Positions 11,400 through 23,249 of a stretch of 64,000 bases of DNA are shown here, one piece after another. Origin of the DNA: Cryptomeria japonica (taxonomy: Eukaryota; Streptophyta; Pinopsida; Cupressales; Cupressaceae). Below the pieces are notes generated by a model. That model had not been told where the DNA came from. It saw only the letters and a program-made list of their open reading frames with translations, and did no database searches. Position 1 is the first letter of the stretch. Each line of letters opens with the position of its first letter. The stretch is from positions 768,351,830-768,415,829 of the forward strand of contig NC_081408.1 of the NCBI RefSeq assembly GCF_030272615.1, written 5' to 3'. The translations under genes were made by a program, and so were the position numbers.

Positions 11400-12330
11400 C
11401 CTTAGAAGGGTCATACGAAAAATATCGATGAAACTTAAAATGTTTCATCAATACTAAAAGATGATCGGCCAAAATACTACGTCGAGCACCTCAAGAAGAG
11501 TTTCACCGAAAGGATAGTTTCATCGAAATGAAACATAAAGTGTAAAGTGCTAAGTTAAAATGACTTCAGTGAAATATCTCTTTCGGTAGATGAAAGAAAT
11601 GACTCATCGATGCTCCAGTTTCATCCAAAAGTGGAAAGTAAACAAAAGGTGATATCAAGGAAATTAAGCTACCGGTGAAACCTAAAAATGTCCATTGAAA
11701 GACAAATCCTATCGATAGCAATATGTCGATAAAAAAAACATAAGGGTTTCGTCGATAAAGGAAAGGCATCGAAGAAGGGAAGGCTTTGACGGGCCAACAT
11801 AAAGTTTCATCGAAGCATAAAAATCATTGAAATACAATTTCGATGAGAGTCACGACAAACTCATCGACATAGATCTCATCGAAGAAAGGATGGTTTCGGG
11901 GAAACTAAAAGATGGTTTTTCGACAAGGGCCATTTACCGATGAAATGATATCGAAGAAACTAAATATATTCTCATCGATAGTGTTTGTTGATGAAAATGA
12001 TACATCGAGGAAGCACTTAAGTCATCAGCCAAAGTTATGGTCTTATTGATGAAAATCTGATATCGAGTAGGACCTGGAATAACTTAACGACATGTATTTT
12101 TCACCGAGAGGAAGGATGTTCTAACAAGCAAATAGTATATCGATGAAAAAGCAGTTTTTGCCGATACAAAGATTTCATTGATCCTGAAAGAACATAAAGT
12201 AAGTTTTGTCGAGGAAGAATAACTTTAGATGAAAGATTAAAGAACTCCACCGAAGACAAGGTTTTCAACGAAAACCTAATTCATAGTCACTTCAGCTAAA
12301 CATTGGTTCCCGCGAAGAAATCAAAAGCTT
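11400..12330. repeat. TCGA/CATCGA-rich stretch in the leader of G
   Basis: Some 20 or more occurrences of short related words (ATCGATGAAA, TTTCATCGA, CATCGAAG, ATCGATAG) in about 930 bp, in both orientations. CpG-containing words are otherwise scarce in the surrounding repeats. No coding frame is seen. Confidence 0.55.
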
Positions 12331-12588
12331 GAATTGAAGGTGTCACATCTGCAATTAAGTTCAAACACTTGAGTGACCATTGCAAGCATAGAAACATTAA
12401 CTATTGTGTCCGATACAAGTTGCTCACAAAATTACAGCTAAATTGATCGAATTTTCATGAGAACCAGATAATTGCCAAGAGCCAGAAAGTTGTAGGGAGC
12501 TAATTGAAGCTCAAAAAGAATAGTTCAAATAGATAGAAGAGTTTAACAATTCTCCAAGTAAGTGTGATATCTCGCATTGATTGAAGTT

Positions 12589-15500
12589 ATGGAACCCTCA
12601 TCTTCTTCTAAAAAGAGTAGGAAAGGAAAAGAATTAAACCCTGCGGAAAAACCCAAACGACAGAAGAAAGAGGGTAGAACTTTAGTTCAGGATTTGTTGG
12701 ACCAATATCCAACTTCCAGTGTGAGGTCCAAGAAAATCAAAAATGAAGAGGAAGGGTTAGAAGATAGATTTGAACATCTAGGAGACATATGGACTGAGAT
12801 CAGAGGACATGAGTTGTTTTTATTTGGTTACAAGAGAAGGGAGGCTCTTGAGCCCATAAGTAACCTATGGAAGAAAAACTTAGGGAAACTGGTAGTTCTG
12901 AATGTATTTGTAGATGTTGAATTAATGAAAGCCCTAGTAGATTGCTATGATCCAAAAACCAAAACCATATATGATTACCGAGGAAATCCTATGGTGGAAA
13001 TCAACAAACAGACAATTGATATGGTGTTTGATTTAGACTGGGATGTAGAGGAGAAAATTGACATGCAGAAACTATCACAAGAGTTTTTCAATTTAGAGGA
13101 CATCTATAGGACATGGAGATTACCCATTCACTGGCCTAAGGTTGGAGGATCCATAATTCCTTTCAGTAAAACTGACAAGGTGCCCTTTGATGTCAACCAA
13201 TTCCATCCCTACTTCAAGTATACATACTTTGTTGCAGTCCAAGTCTTAGGTTTAGAGGCTCATCCTCTCATGGATATTGGGGTTATGGTTCTATGTGCTG
13301 ACTTGCAATCAAAAGACCCTAGGTCGTTTGATTATGCCACTCATGTTGCAGAAGCCCTAAATCATGGGCTGGAAAATTTAAAAGGAGACCTTGTAAATAT
13401 TCATTTCTCATTGTATTCTTTGTTGTTGCATGTTATTCTTTATTGTGGACAAGAGTCCAATTTCTGGTCAAATGATTTTAGCATCAAAGCTTATGATAAA
13501 AGTGGTTTGAAGAAACTAGTCTAGTTGTGGGTCTCTGCATGGGACCAAAGATTTATAAACAAAAAATATTAGCACTTCCAGGAATATTTTGTAAAACCAC
13601 TCAGTGCAGCCCTCGGACAACATAGAGACTATACTTTGTCACCTGAGATCAAAAGATTCCTCAGGCCGAAAGATTTCTCTCCAGAGTCTTAGATTGATCA
13701 TAATTGGGGTGATTGGTACTGCCACCCTAATCATACAGAAATCAGAATATTTGGGTATGAAGGGAAGCCATACATGCTTCCAATTACAGTGCCAAACAGG
13801 GTGGCTAGTCTAGATATTGTAAGACAATTGTCTACTGTCAGTGCCAAACATCTCACAGATTTTGGTAAACAATCTATTGTGCCAGGGTTACTAGTATTTT
13901 CTGATTTTATTGTTAAAAGTTTCAAGAGTTATCATTTATTTAGAATAAGTTAGATTATTATGGCATGACTCTGGGTGATCCTAGAGAGAACTTTGATCCT
14001 AAGGGATATGTGAGAGCTGCGAGGACATCTCAAAAACTAAGGGCTAGAATAAATGTGGCTCAGATGCCAGATGATTTAATCAAGAATCTTGAAAGGGAGG
14101 AAGCCAAGGCCTTGAGACAAAGATATGAGATGACTTGGGAAGCTTTCAAGTGGAAGAGAGTGAGGGGGAAAGTGGATGGAAACCTACTTGGAGACCTCCA
14201 AGATCCTTTGGAGATAGCTAAAAAACTACTTCAGCATGAGGTAGAAATTATGCATAGAGTGCCCCCACAGTTCCTCCATTTTGTCAAAACTGGAAGAGAC
14301 AGTGAGCCATTGGATCACATGTCACCAAAATCAACTGCTAGTAGCATCCCTGTTGACTCCCCTAGAGAAGACTATCCCCCTAGCTTTGAGGCAGAAGTAG
14401 ATGTGGAAACTGGTGAATTCAATATTAGGGAAGTGGTTGATATAAGGATGACAAATCATGAAGATTTTGTTGTAGATGAAGGATTCACTTCCTCAAAATA
14501 ATTCCTTTCATTCTTATACCAGTACAAAGGGGCTCATGTGAGAAGAAGTATGGTTGGGAAACCAGAAGAAGAGCAGATGAAAAGGTTGCAGGATGAGATA
14601 GATACTCTCATGAAAGATATGACCACTGAAAAAGGGAGGAAGATGCTAAAGGAGGCTGGTGTCATCATCTTTTTAGGTTGGGACATAAATTCAGCACTTC
14701 TGTTTGATGGATTCTTGAAGAAGCAAGACCCAAACCAACAAGTATTACCCCAAGAAGTAGATAAATTGTTTACAAGTTTGGGATATGATCCTGATCAAAA
14801 AGCTCTTTTGCAATGGGCATTGTATCCGAAGGGGAAAAGACCAATCATTGAGGATACTGAAGAAACCTTTGGACACATTATGGTCCATCAGGTAGGGAAG
14901 ACTGACCCTAGGGTCACAGCAAAATTGAATTTGGATGTAGCCAAGCTAAATTTGGATCAGACAGAGTTTTTGGTTAGGGAAAATATTACTTATAAGGGTT
15001 TATATGAAAAGACTAAAGATGAAAACCAGAGGCTACAAACAAGGATACTGCAGCATGAGACAGGAACTCCCATAAGTGAATATGTTGCATATCCCACAGG
15101 TCAAAGCTTGGATGATATCTCAGATGTCTTGTACTAGAAATACAAAGCAGAAAAGGCTACCAAACAGGTTGAAGATATGAAGCATAAGATGTATAAGGTG
15201 ATCAATGACATAATTGATCATGGGTTTAAATCGATGATGCCTGCTGCAGAAAAATATTGGTTTACATATACTGGAACTATGAAGGCCTTTGATCAGCATA
15301 AGTAGCTTGCATCCAGAGTCAAAGGAATCACTGATGTCACACCAGAGGAGCAAGCAGAGATTGATAATTTCATAGGACCCCATGAAGAATTTGAGAGTAT
15401 GTTGGAAAAGGAAATACAGACTTTGAATGAAGGGAATACCCCTAGGGTGCCCTCTTTTTATAGAAAAGGTATATTAATTACCTTGGATCAGTGGAGGATA

Positions 15501-15719
15501 GAATTGGTAAACATTAAAGAGCAATCATTTCAAGAACTGCAAAAGAAAGAAGACCCGACAACATTGGCGAATTACATCTTGTCAGGATACAATCTACAGG
15601 AGTCTGAAATGAAGAAATTGGTTGACACTATCAGGCTTTACAAAGATGACAAGTATACCGAACACATGGGAATGTTTAGTCTTCTTGTGTTTAGGTTAGT
15701 TAACAAGCCATCTTCCTAA
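12589..15719 (+). pseudogene. Large unrecognised protein of unit G (about 1,040 codons)
   Basis: The ATG at 12589 opens MEPSSSSKKSRKGKE, a basic, nuclear-localisation-like N-terminus (KPKRQKKEGR follows). The first open part runs to 13524 with an unrecognised globular domain (GNPMVEINKQTIDMVFDLD, WRLPIHWPKVGGS). After a short damaged segment (13525-13964) the gene continues in one frame to 15719, broken only by stops near 14499, 15135 and 15303. Residues there are charged and helical (EEEQMKRLQDEIDTLMKDM), suggesting coiled coil. No zinc knuckle or polymerase motif. The general plan (basic N-terminus, globular part, helical C-terminus) recalls plant-retrotransposon accessory proteins, but I cannot name a family. 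Confidence 0.6.
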
Positions 15720-16679
15720 TTGATGTATAAACAAAAGGACACTACTCATGACCCTTTGTTTACATATATAGAGCGAAAGATTTTTGTATTATGGGGGAGG
15801 AGAATTACAATTAGAAATACTGCCATATAGAAATACAGCTTTGGCTAATCAATTGTAATCGAAGATTGAAGAATCAATACAAAATTAGATCTTTGTTCCT
15901 GTTCCAAATTTGCAGAGTATTCCTTTTTGTGGCATTTGTCTGTGATATTATCATAGTAGATAAGATTGTTTATATTCTTTTAGTAAAGTACTTATTCTGT
16001 GTTATTTCAAATTCAATTAAAAGATTTATCTGTGGATTGTAATTGTTCCTAATAATTCTTTCTTGTGTGGTCTCATAAATTTTGGGTTAAATACACACAA
16101 GCAATTTAATAATACAAGTAACTAGCTGAACTCATAAGGAAATAACAATTGACAGACCTATAAGGGATAGGTTTAATCATTGTCTCATACAGCATATAGT
16201 AAGTCCTTAAAGAAGCAATTGACTCTGTAGCCCAAAAACATAAGCAAGGCACTGATCATTAAGTACAATCCTCATTACAGTTTACAAAACTCACAACTGA
16301 ACAAACAACAATAGGAGTAGTTGAGTAGGAAATATAGAGTAAGTTAGCAATAGTGTATACATATAAATTTTAAGCACAAGATCAAATAACTTCTACAACA
16401 ACAATCTTGAACTCATCTGCTATATCTCCATCCTAGGAACTTATGCCATTCTGAGATAGGAGGAAGTTAGATCAAGAACTTAATCTCCTATAAAAGGCAC
16501 TAGTTATTGAAAACAAATAGTGAGTAGGTATACCCACCTAGGTCCTGGAGAGCCTAAAGTGAGAGAGTTAGTAATCAAATAGGTTCACTCTATAAGTTGG
16601 CCAAGTCAATTGGAGGGTTTGATCATAGGAGTTGGCATTTCCTTAGAACCTATCCAATCTATTGATTTGAGACCCAACA
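15720..16679 (+). other. 3' noncoding part of unit G
   Basis: 960 bp without a gene. It holds a purine run (ATGGGGGAGGAGAA near 15793) that looks like a polypurine tract but is not followed by a TG end resembling 11317. Confidence 0.5.
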
Positions 16680-17068
16680 ATGTTCTCACCTTTATTCATT
16701 CTCATGGATTCAATTTGACCTCTTAGACTATCTACTTTTTCTCTTTGAACATGTCCATCACCACCATACACAGATATGAGCTTATTCCACATAGCTTTGG
16801 CATCATCACAACCTTCCAGATCATTAAACTCTGAGTTGGTCAATGTTGATGTTATTTCAATCATTGCTTGAATATGTTCTTGCTTTTCCTTTATCTCTTC
16901 CATTGTCATCAGGTAGGTGCTAGGTGCACTGTAATCATTCTCCAAATAATTTGTTGCATATTCTCTGATTCCTGATAAGTACAGCTTCATCCTTTTCTGC
17001 CATGTGGAGAAACTTGACTTGTTCAGCTTTGGTGCATCCCTTTTATACATCTTTGGATCTTGCCTCAA
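16680..17068 (-). pseudogene. Left Copia copy: Gag N-terminus
   Basis: Minus strand from 17068: RQDPKMYKRDAPKLNKSSFS, STWQKRMKLYL, then a helical capsid-like part with AMWNKLISVYGGDGH and SLRGQIESMRMNKGEN. It is the N-terminal half of Copia Gag, cut by unit G at MNKGEN. The right copy has the same protein uninterrupted (22761-23204). Confidence 0.85.
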
Positions 17069-17099
17069 GTTCCTTTAAACTTTTCTTTCGGAGTCCAAG

Positions 17100-17111
17100 G
17101 CTCTAATACCA
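17100..17111 (-). other. Primer binding site, left Copia copy
   Basis: Minus strand TGGTATTAGAGC, one base different from the initiator-Met site TGGTATCAGAGC. The same variant is present in the right copy (23236-23247), so it predates their separation. Confidence 0.8.
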
Positions 17112-17113
17112 AT

Positions 17114-18612
17114 TGTTAGTAAGATGAGAGGAGGGGGAGGGGGGTGAATCATATAAACTCACAATACAATATATTTATTAGATTCAACCTTGGTAGCCTT
17201 TACTTGATATGCAACTATGACTATAATTCATTCAAACTGATAAACTGATAAACTTAAAACATCATAGCACATTTAACACCAAATTTAACGTGGAAACCCA
17301 AATAGGGAAAAACCACTGTGGGATTTTAGACCCACTAAGAAATATACCGTTCTAGAGTATGCTCGGTGCCAATCCTGTTACAGATTACACAAACACATTG
17401 CTAGATGTGACCCTGTTAAGGGATTTCCCTCAAATCTATTAGAATCTTGCACTTTATTAGAAGTGACCTTGTCAAAGGATTTCAAACACTCATTCAGAAT
17501 GTTACCTTGCTAGAGGATTTACAAATAAGATTGTTAGGTCCACTTGATTAAGAGATTTCCTGTCACTTACAAAATAAAATAATAGTAATAAAATATATAT
17601 GCAACTTCACATCTGAAATACTAAAGCAGACTCTATGTGCTCAAAATAATCTTGTCATAAGACTTATCTTGCTCCTTGTTGGGCTTCTCAATCCGATCTT
17701 CAATCAGATCTTGAATCTTCTATGCTCGGTAATCACTTCTACAGTACCACTGCTCTTTCTATTTTGCCCGCATACATTGTTCATCAACAATTCCTTATTT
17801 ATAAGCAATTCCTAACTGCTTAATCTCCTTGATCACATTTCCCATGATTAATCTTAGCCATCAGATCAACAAACTTGACTAGATTCATTGAATCCTTCGA
17901 TCTGAAAAATGTTTTATCTTGCCTAGGAACTTGTATTCCTTCCTTGGTACTTGTGCTAGGTTATGACCGTTCAATCTACGCTATAGATCTAACTATTCTA
18001 TTTTCATTATCGTAGATCTTCAACAAACTTCTTGCACGACATACCAATCATTTATAAATTACCAGCTCATTGGCATCCTTCATTTAATAATGCTTTTATT
18101 CATCCAATGCGTTCTGTTACTGCTCGGTTGTTACTCAGTGAATACTGAACTTCACTCAGTAGATATTATGTATTTCTCTCGGTATATTTTCTAGCCACTT
18201 GGTAACTTCTTTCTTCTTTAACCGACAGTGATAACCTTGGTGTTTACTGACTGGTTCCTTGCTCGGTAAAATAGAATAGTATCAAACCTTTATATACTTG
18301 TATATAGGATATCAAAACAATCATAACAACAAAATCTCATCACTGTCTAACTCGGTAATAGTTTCCCATTGAATAACTTATTATTCCCCTTCATTTTCAC
18401 ATTCATTCTATGTCATTTATCGACAACTTTATACTCATCAAAACATACTCTTTAAGATATGACAACATCATACTGAATCAGAAAATCAATTGCTTGACAT
18501 CAATGACAAAATAATATTATTAAGATAGTAATCGTCCTTTATCAATTATATCCACAATCTCCAACAACCTTCTCAATATCCTCATATCAACAATCTTATT
18601 GAAATGCCAACA
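17114..18612 (-). repeat. Copia tandem LTR 2 (shared middle LTR)
   Basis: 1,499 bp, complete, ends as in LTR 1. It serves as 5' LTR of the left copy and 3' LTR of the right copy. Its G-run is interrupted (GAGGAGGGGGAGGGG). Confidence 0.9.
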
Positions 18613-18625
18613 ATCTCCCCCTTTG
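18613..18625 (-). other. Polypurine tract, right Copia copy
   Basis: Same AAAGGGGGAGAT tract abutting the middle LTR; the spacer 18626-19004 that follows is noncoding. Confidence 0.8.
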
Positions 18626-19004
18626 GCATTGATGGCAATACCAACTTGATGGCAATATCAACTTTTGATTTTGAGTTATTCCATCCAATTGATTCAGACT
18701 GCTATAATTCTTCTTCTGTTATCCTTGATTTCTCCCCCAGTCATTAGTCTTCTCCTATTATTCTTCTCCCTCTTTGACAACAATGCCAAAAAGTAAAACG
18801 AATTCATGATTTCTTCCCGTGTGAAGTAATTTCCTTGCAGTTAAAACATATACAAATTTATCATCTCAGTCTCGGTCAGAGCATCTTGACTTCAATCACT
18901 ATTTCCTACACAACTTTAGGAAACCTCCTAAAGTGTGTAAATCAGCATCAACTCACAAATAGTATTTTGTAGAGTCATAGAATTGATGCTTTCACTGAAC
19001 TCTG

Positions 19005-19862
19005 TCAGTGAGTAGAAGATAGGGGTAGGTCCCCTAACTTGCTTCTGAGATACTCAAAAGTGTCCCTTGGTAGTGGCTTTGTGAAGATGTCTACTATTTG
19101 TTTCTTTGAACTAACATATTCCAGCATAACTTTCTTCTCTTGAACTTCTTCTCTGAGATAATGATACTTTATAGAGATATGCTTTGTCTTAGAGTGCATT
19201 ACCGGATTCTTTGAAATGTTGATAGCACTAGTATTATCACAAAATATATTTACTGGCTCGGTAACTGTCTCATTAATACCTTCCAATAGTTGTTTGATTC
19301 ATGCTATATTGGTACAATTCAATGCTGCAGCAACATATTCAGCTTCAATTGTTGACTGTGAAATGCATCCTTATTTCTTGCTAAGCCAACTCACTAGTCT
19401 TTCACCTAAGAAGAAAGCTCCACTGCTTGTGCTTTTTCTGTCATCAATGTTTCCTACCCAATCAGCATCAGTATAGACTTTTAAATCAAAATCATTCCTC
19501 ATTTTATATACTAAACCATAATCTTCAGTGCCTCTTAGGTATCTGAAAATTCTCTTGATTGCTGTCATATGGGTTTCTTTGGGATCTGCAGAAAATCTTG
19601 CAACTATACCTACTGCATGTGCTATATCAGGCCTGCTGTGAACTACATATTTTAATTTTTGAATCATAGATCAGTAAAGTGTCTCATCAACAGATGCAGA
19701 TTCATCATTCTTTGATAGTTTACAACTGGTAGTCATAGGAGTACATACAAGTTTAAAATCCTCCATTCCAAATTTCTTAAAGATTTCCTTTATATAGTTG
19801 GATTGAGTAATGAAAATCTCATTTTTCATTTGCAGTATTTGTAAACCTATAAATTTTTTTAT
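19005..19862 (-). pseudogene. Right Copia copy: RT C-terminus and RNase H
   Basis: Homologous to 5627-6534. Motifs: HSRPDIAHAVGIVARFSADP, DADWVGNIDDRKSTSSG, IFCDNTSAIN, KKQIVDIFTKPLPRDTF. The D before IFTKPL is kept here, while the left copy has H. A TAA (near 19376) breaks the frame just before the second RNase H segment, and the RT thumb (19670-19862) is damaged. No 62-bp duplication and no S1 insertion. Confidence 0.85.
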
Positions 19863-20702
19863 TTAACTGATTAAGGACATCTCAAATTCTTTGCACATTT
19901 CATTTCCAAAGTTCTTACATAAAGAGTCATTTCGACAAAAAATAATATCATCAACAAATATGGCTGGAATAAGTGTTTCATTATCCTCATCATTCTTCAT
20001 ATACATGTTGTTGTTTTCACTTGTCCTCATAAATCCAATCTTAATTAAGTAAGAGTGCAATCTCTCATACCATGCTCTAGGTGCTTGCTTTAGGCCATAT
20101 AAAGCTTTGTTCAACTTACATATCTAATCTTTATTCTTCTCTTCAATAAATCCTTCAGGTTGTTCAATATAAACTTCTTCTTCTAGTATAGCATTCAAAA
20201 ATGCAGATTTAACATCCATTTGATATACCTTGAAATTTTTGTAAGCAACATATGTCAATAATGTTCTTAATCCATCAAGTCTTGCCACAGGTGCAAAAGT
20301 CTAATCATAGTCCATTCCTTCTTCTTGAGCATAACCTTTGCAAACTAGTCTTGCTTTATTCCGAATGACTTCACCTTTTTCATTTAGCTTGTTTCTGAAA
20401 ATCGACTTTGTACTAAGTACATTTTTCTCTTTTGGTCTTGGGACCAGTGTCCATGTTTCATTTTTCTTGATTTTTTCAATCTCTTCAGTCATAGTATTTA
20501 CCCAATCTTCATTGCTAAATGCCTCTTTTAGTATCCTCGGTTCAAATTCAGATATCGAACAAGTGTTTTGCCTCAATTTGTTCCTTGTCATCACTGGATC
20601 ATCCTTATCTCCTATAATCTGACTTGATGCATGATTTCTTCTAACATATTTTTCTAATATAGGCTCGGTAGGCTCTGCATGATCTTCTTCATCACTCGGT
20701 AA
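19863..20702 (-). pseudogene. Right Copia copy: reverse transcriptase
   Basis: RT in two pieces, 20301-20594 ([28 protein letters not shown]) and 19863-20114 ([26 protein letters not shown]). The segment between carries stops (near 20127 and 20301). The catalytic FVDD box is intact. An A/T-rich change near 19855 has altered the junction to the thumb. Confidence 0.85.
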
Positions 20703-21731
20703 CTAAGTATTTTCTTCATTTTCTTCATCAACTTTCTCGGTAGGACTTCTTGGTTGAACATATACAAACCCTTCATAATCTTGTGGTTCTTTGGAATTTC
20801 CTTCATCATTCCTTTCTGCAAATTCATCAGTTTTCACATTTACACTTTCCACTATTTTGTTAGATGATTTGATCAGACATTTAAATGCTTTACTTCTATA
20901 ATAATAACCAAGAAATGTTCCTTCCTCGGTTTTCTGATCAAATTTTCCATATCTTTGTGAACATAACATCTACTTCCAAATATTTTAAAATAACTTACAT
21001 TAGGTTTCTTGTCATACCAAATTTCATATGGTGTTTTCAAAGTTCCTTTCTTCAGTTGTACTCGGTTCAGGGTGTAAACTGGAGTGCTTATTTCTTCTCT
21101 CCAAAATGTTTGAGGTACCCTCTTTCCTATCATCGGGGTTCTAGCACAATCTACAATAGATCTATTTCTTCTTTTAGCTATCCCATTTTGTTGTGGTGTT
21201 CTCGGTGCAGACACTTCTCTCTTTATACCATGATCATTGCAAAATAGGTCAAATTCATCATAAATGAATTCTCCTCCTCTATAAGATCTTAGACATTTCA
21301 ACTGTCTTCCTGTTTCATTTTCAACTCTTGCCTTATACCATTTGAACATTTGAAAGGGCTCTGATTTCTCTTTTAAAAACATAACTGATATCATCCTTGA
21401 GTAATCATCCACAAATAATATGAAGTATTTATCTCCATAATAACTTTGAACTTTCAGAGGACCACAAAGATCAGTGTGCACAAGATCTAAAATTCCTTTA
21501 GAAGTGTAAGACTTACTTATAAATCTTGATTTTGTCATCTTACCCATCTGGCATCCTCAGCACATAGCATTCTTAGGTTTTTCCAAGCTTGGTAGACCTC
21601 TTGCTCGGTCCTTCTTACTTATTTTGATCGGATTATCAAAATTCACATGATAAAACCTTTTATGCTATAACCAGTTATCTTCTATTTTTGCATACAGACA
21701 ATTGCTTTGAGTTGAGTCAAGATGAAATGTA
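20703..21731 (-). pseudogene. Right Copia copy: integrase with lost catalytic residues
   Basis: 20873-21547 is a 224-residue open stretch covering the integrase core. The first Asp is present (HTDLCGP), but the second motif reads RSYRGGEF (D to Y) and the third GIAKRRNRS (E to K), where the left copy has RSDRGGEF and GIVERRNKS. So two of the three DDE residues are gone. The C-terminal part (20703-20969) is in another frame. The HHCC part (21548-21731) has stops. Confidence 0.85.
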
Positions 21732-22760
21732 TTACCTCTTGTTTGAGTCCCGGTAGTAGCTAACTTTCCATGTTTTGTCATGAACTTTGACAATTCCCTT
21801 CTGAAATTCTATTTGGTATCCTATATTGTTTAGTTGTGCTACACTCAACAAATTGTATTTAAAACCTTCAACCCAATATACATAATCACATTTAGCATTG
21901 TCAAGAAGTGTGATAGATTGTTTACCTTTCACTGGCCATGGTGCATCATTACCAAATCCTACATAACCTCCATCATAATCTTCTAATTTAACAATCTTGT
22001 GTTTATCACCTGTCATGTGATGTGAGCATCCACTATCTGTGATCCAAGAATCGTTATTATTTATGTATGATATTAAGGCTTTTTCTTCATACCTTTCCTC
22101 ATCTGATCCATCTTTGATAGCCACATATACAACTTCCTCTATCTCAGTCCCATCAGATTTATCATCGTTGGATTCCTAATCAGCTACTAGGCATGTCTTT
22201 CTATCTCTCCTTCTAAAGTCTCGGTGCCCTCTATATTGATTGTCTTTCTATCTGTCATCTTGGTATTCTCTCTTTTCAATAGATTATTTGTCAGGATAGT
22301 TAGAAGCCATATGTCCTATTTTATCACAGTTAAAACATTTCAAAGGGAACTTTCCTTTATACTTACCTTTCCCTCTCGGTAACCTTCTGGCCAATAATGC
22401 TTCAAATTCTTCCTGTTTTCTGATTTCCTCATATAGTTTGTATACTTCTTCCATGTTTTTATGAAATCTCTCACTTGCTCCACTATGATTTCCATCAGCA
22501 TACTTATACATTCTATCATTGTAATCATTAGATTCACCAAGATGAAAGGAACTGAATGTAGACTCAACTTTGTTTACCGAAGACCCACTGTTATCAAAAT
22601 TACTTAACTGAAAAATATGTATCTTACTGATAGTAGCATCCAAAGATACTAGCATGTTTGGTATAGACCTTAATTCATTAATTGCAGAGACTCGAATGGC
22701 ATAAGCAAGTAGAAGTGTTCTAAGCAACTTACTTGTTACATCCTTTTCTTCAATAGTCCC
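21732..22760 (-). pseudogene. Right Copia copy: Gag C-terminus and protease
   Basis: 22284-22727 carries the C-terminal half of Gag ending in a zinc knuckle with its last Cys changed to Tyr (CFNCDKIGHMASNY). 21732-22124 carries the protease (SWITDSGCSHHMTGD, catalytic D-S-G kept) and the following GAG-pre-integrase strand (VEGFKYNLLSVAQLNNIGYQ). Stops near 22180 separate them. Confidence 0.85.
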
Positions 22761-23204
22761 TCATTCTCCTTTGATTTGATTTACAATTTCCTTTAACCTT
22801 GTACTGTATTGGATTATGTTCTCACCTTCATTCATTCTCATGGATTCAATTTGACCTCTTAGACTATCTACTTTTGCTTTTTGAACATGTTCATCGCCAC
22901 CATACACAGATATGAGCTTATTCCACATAGCTTTGGCATCATTACAACCTTCCAGATCATTAAACTCTAAGTTGGTCAATGCTGATGTTATTTCAATCAT
23001 TGCTTGAATATGTTCTTGCTTTTCCTTTATCTCTACCATTGTCATTGGGTAGGTGCTAGGTGTAGTGTAATCATTCTCCAGATAATCTATTGCATTTTCT
23101 CTGATTCCTGATAAGTGCAGCTTCATCCTTTTCTGCCATGTGGAGAAACTTGACTTGTTCAGCTTTGGTGCATCCCTTTTATACATCTTTGGATCTTGCC
23201 TCAA
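22761..23204 (-). pseudogene. Right Copia copy: Gag N-terminus
   Basis: 147 open codons with RQDPKMYKRDAPKLNKSSFS, MWNKLISVYGGDEH and NIIQYSTRLKEIVNQIK. It shows the sequence across the site where unit G entered the left copy. A stop after QIKGE separates it from the C-terminal half. Confidence 0.85.
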
Positions 23205-23235
23205 GTTCCTTTAAACTTTTCTTTCGGATTCCAAA

Positions 23236-23247
23236 GCTCTAATACCA
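23236..23247 (-). other. Primer binding site, right Copia copy
   Basis: Minus strand TGGTATTAGAGC, as in the left copy. Confidence 0.8.
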
Positions 23248-23249
23248 AT

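Larger units (their letters stand above)
11317..16679 (+). mobile_element. Unit G: 5.36-kb TG...CA insertion carrying an unrecognised gene
   Basis: It interrupts Copia gag and is flanked by the 5-bp duplication ATGTT (11312-11316, 16680-16684); the right Copia copy has the uninterrupted site near 22818. Ends are TGTTG...CAACA, as for an LTR element. I find no pair of terminal repeats, no primer site of known type and no protease, integrase or RT. It carries one long broken gene (12589-15719). It could be a very long solo LTR with a gene inside it, or a non-autonomous element whose LTRs are too diverged to see by eye. Confidence 0.75.

Noticed and set aside
12305-12318. TGGTTCCCGCG as primer binding site of G
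   Set aside because: Starts with TGG but matches no tRNA 3' end I can recall and is not next to an LTR end.
15790-15806. Polypurine tract followed by a 3' LTR in unit G
   Set aside because: The purine run is there, but the sequence after it does not resemble the start of the unit at 11317.
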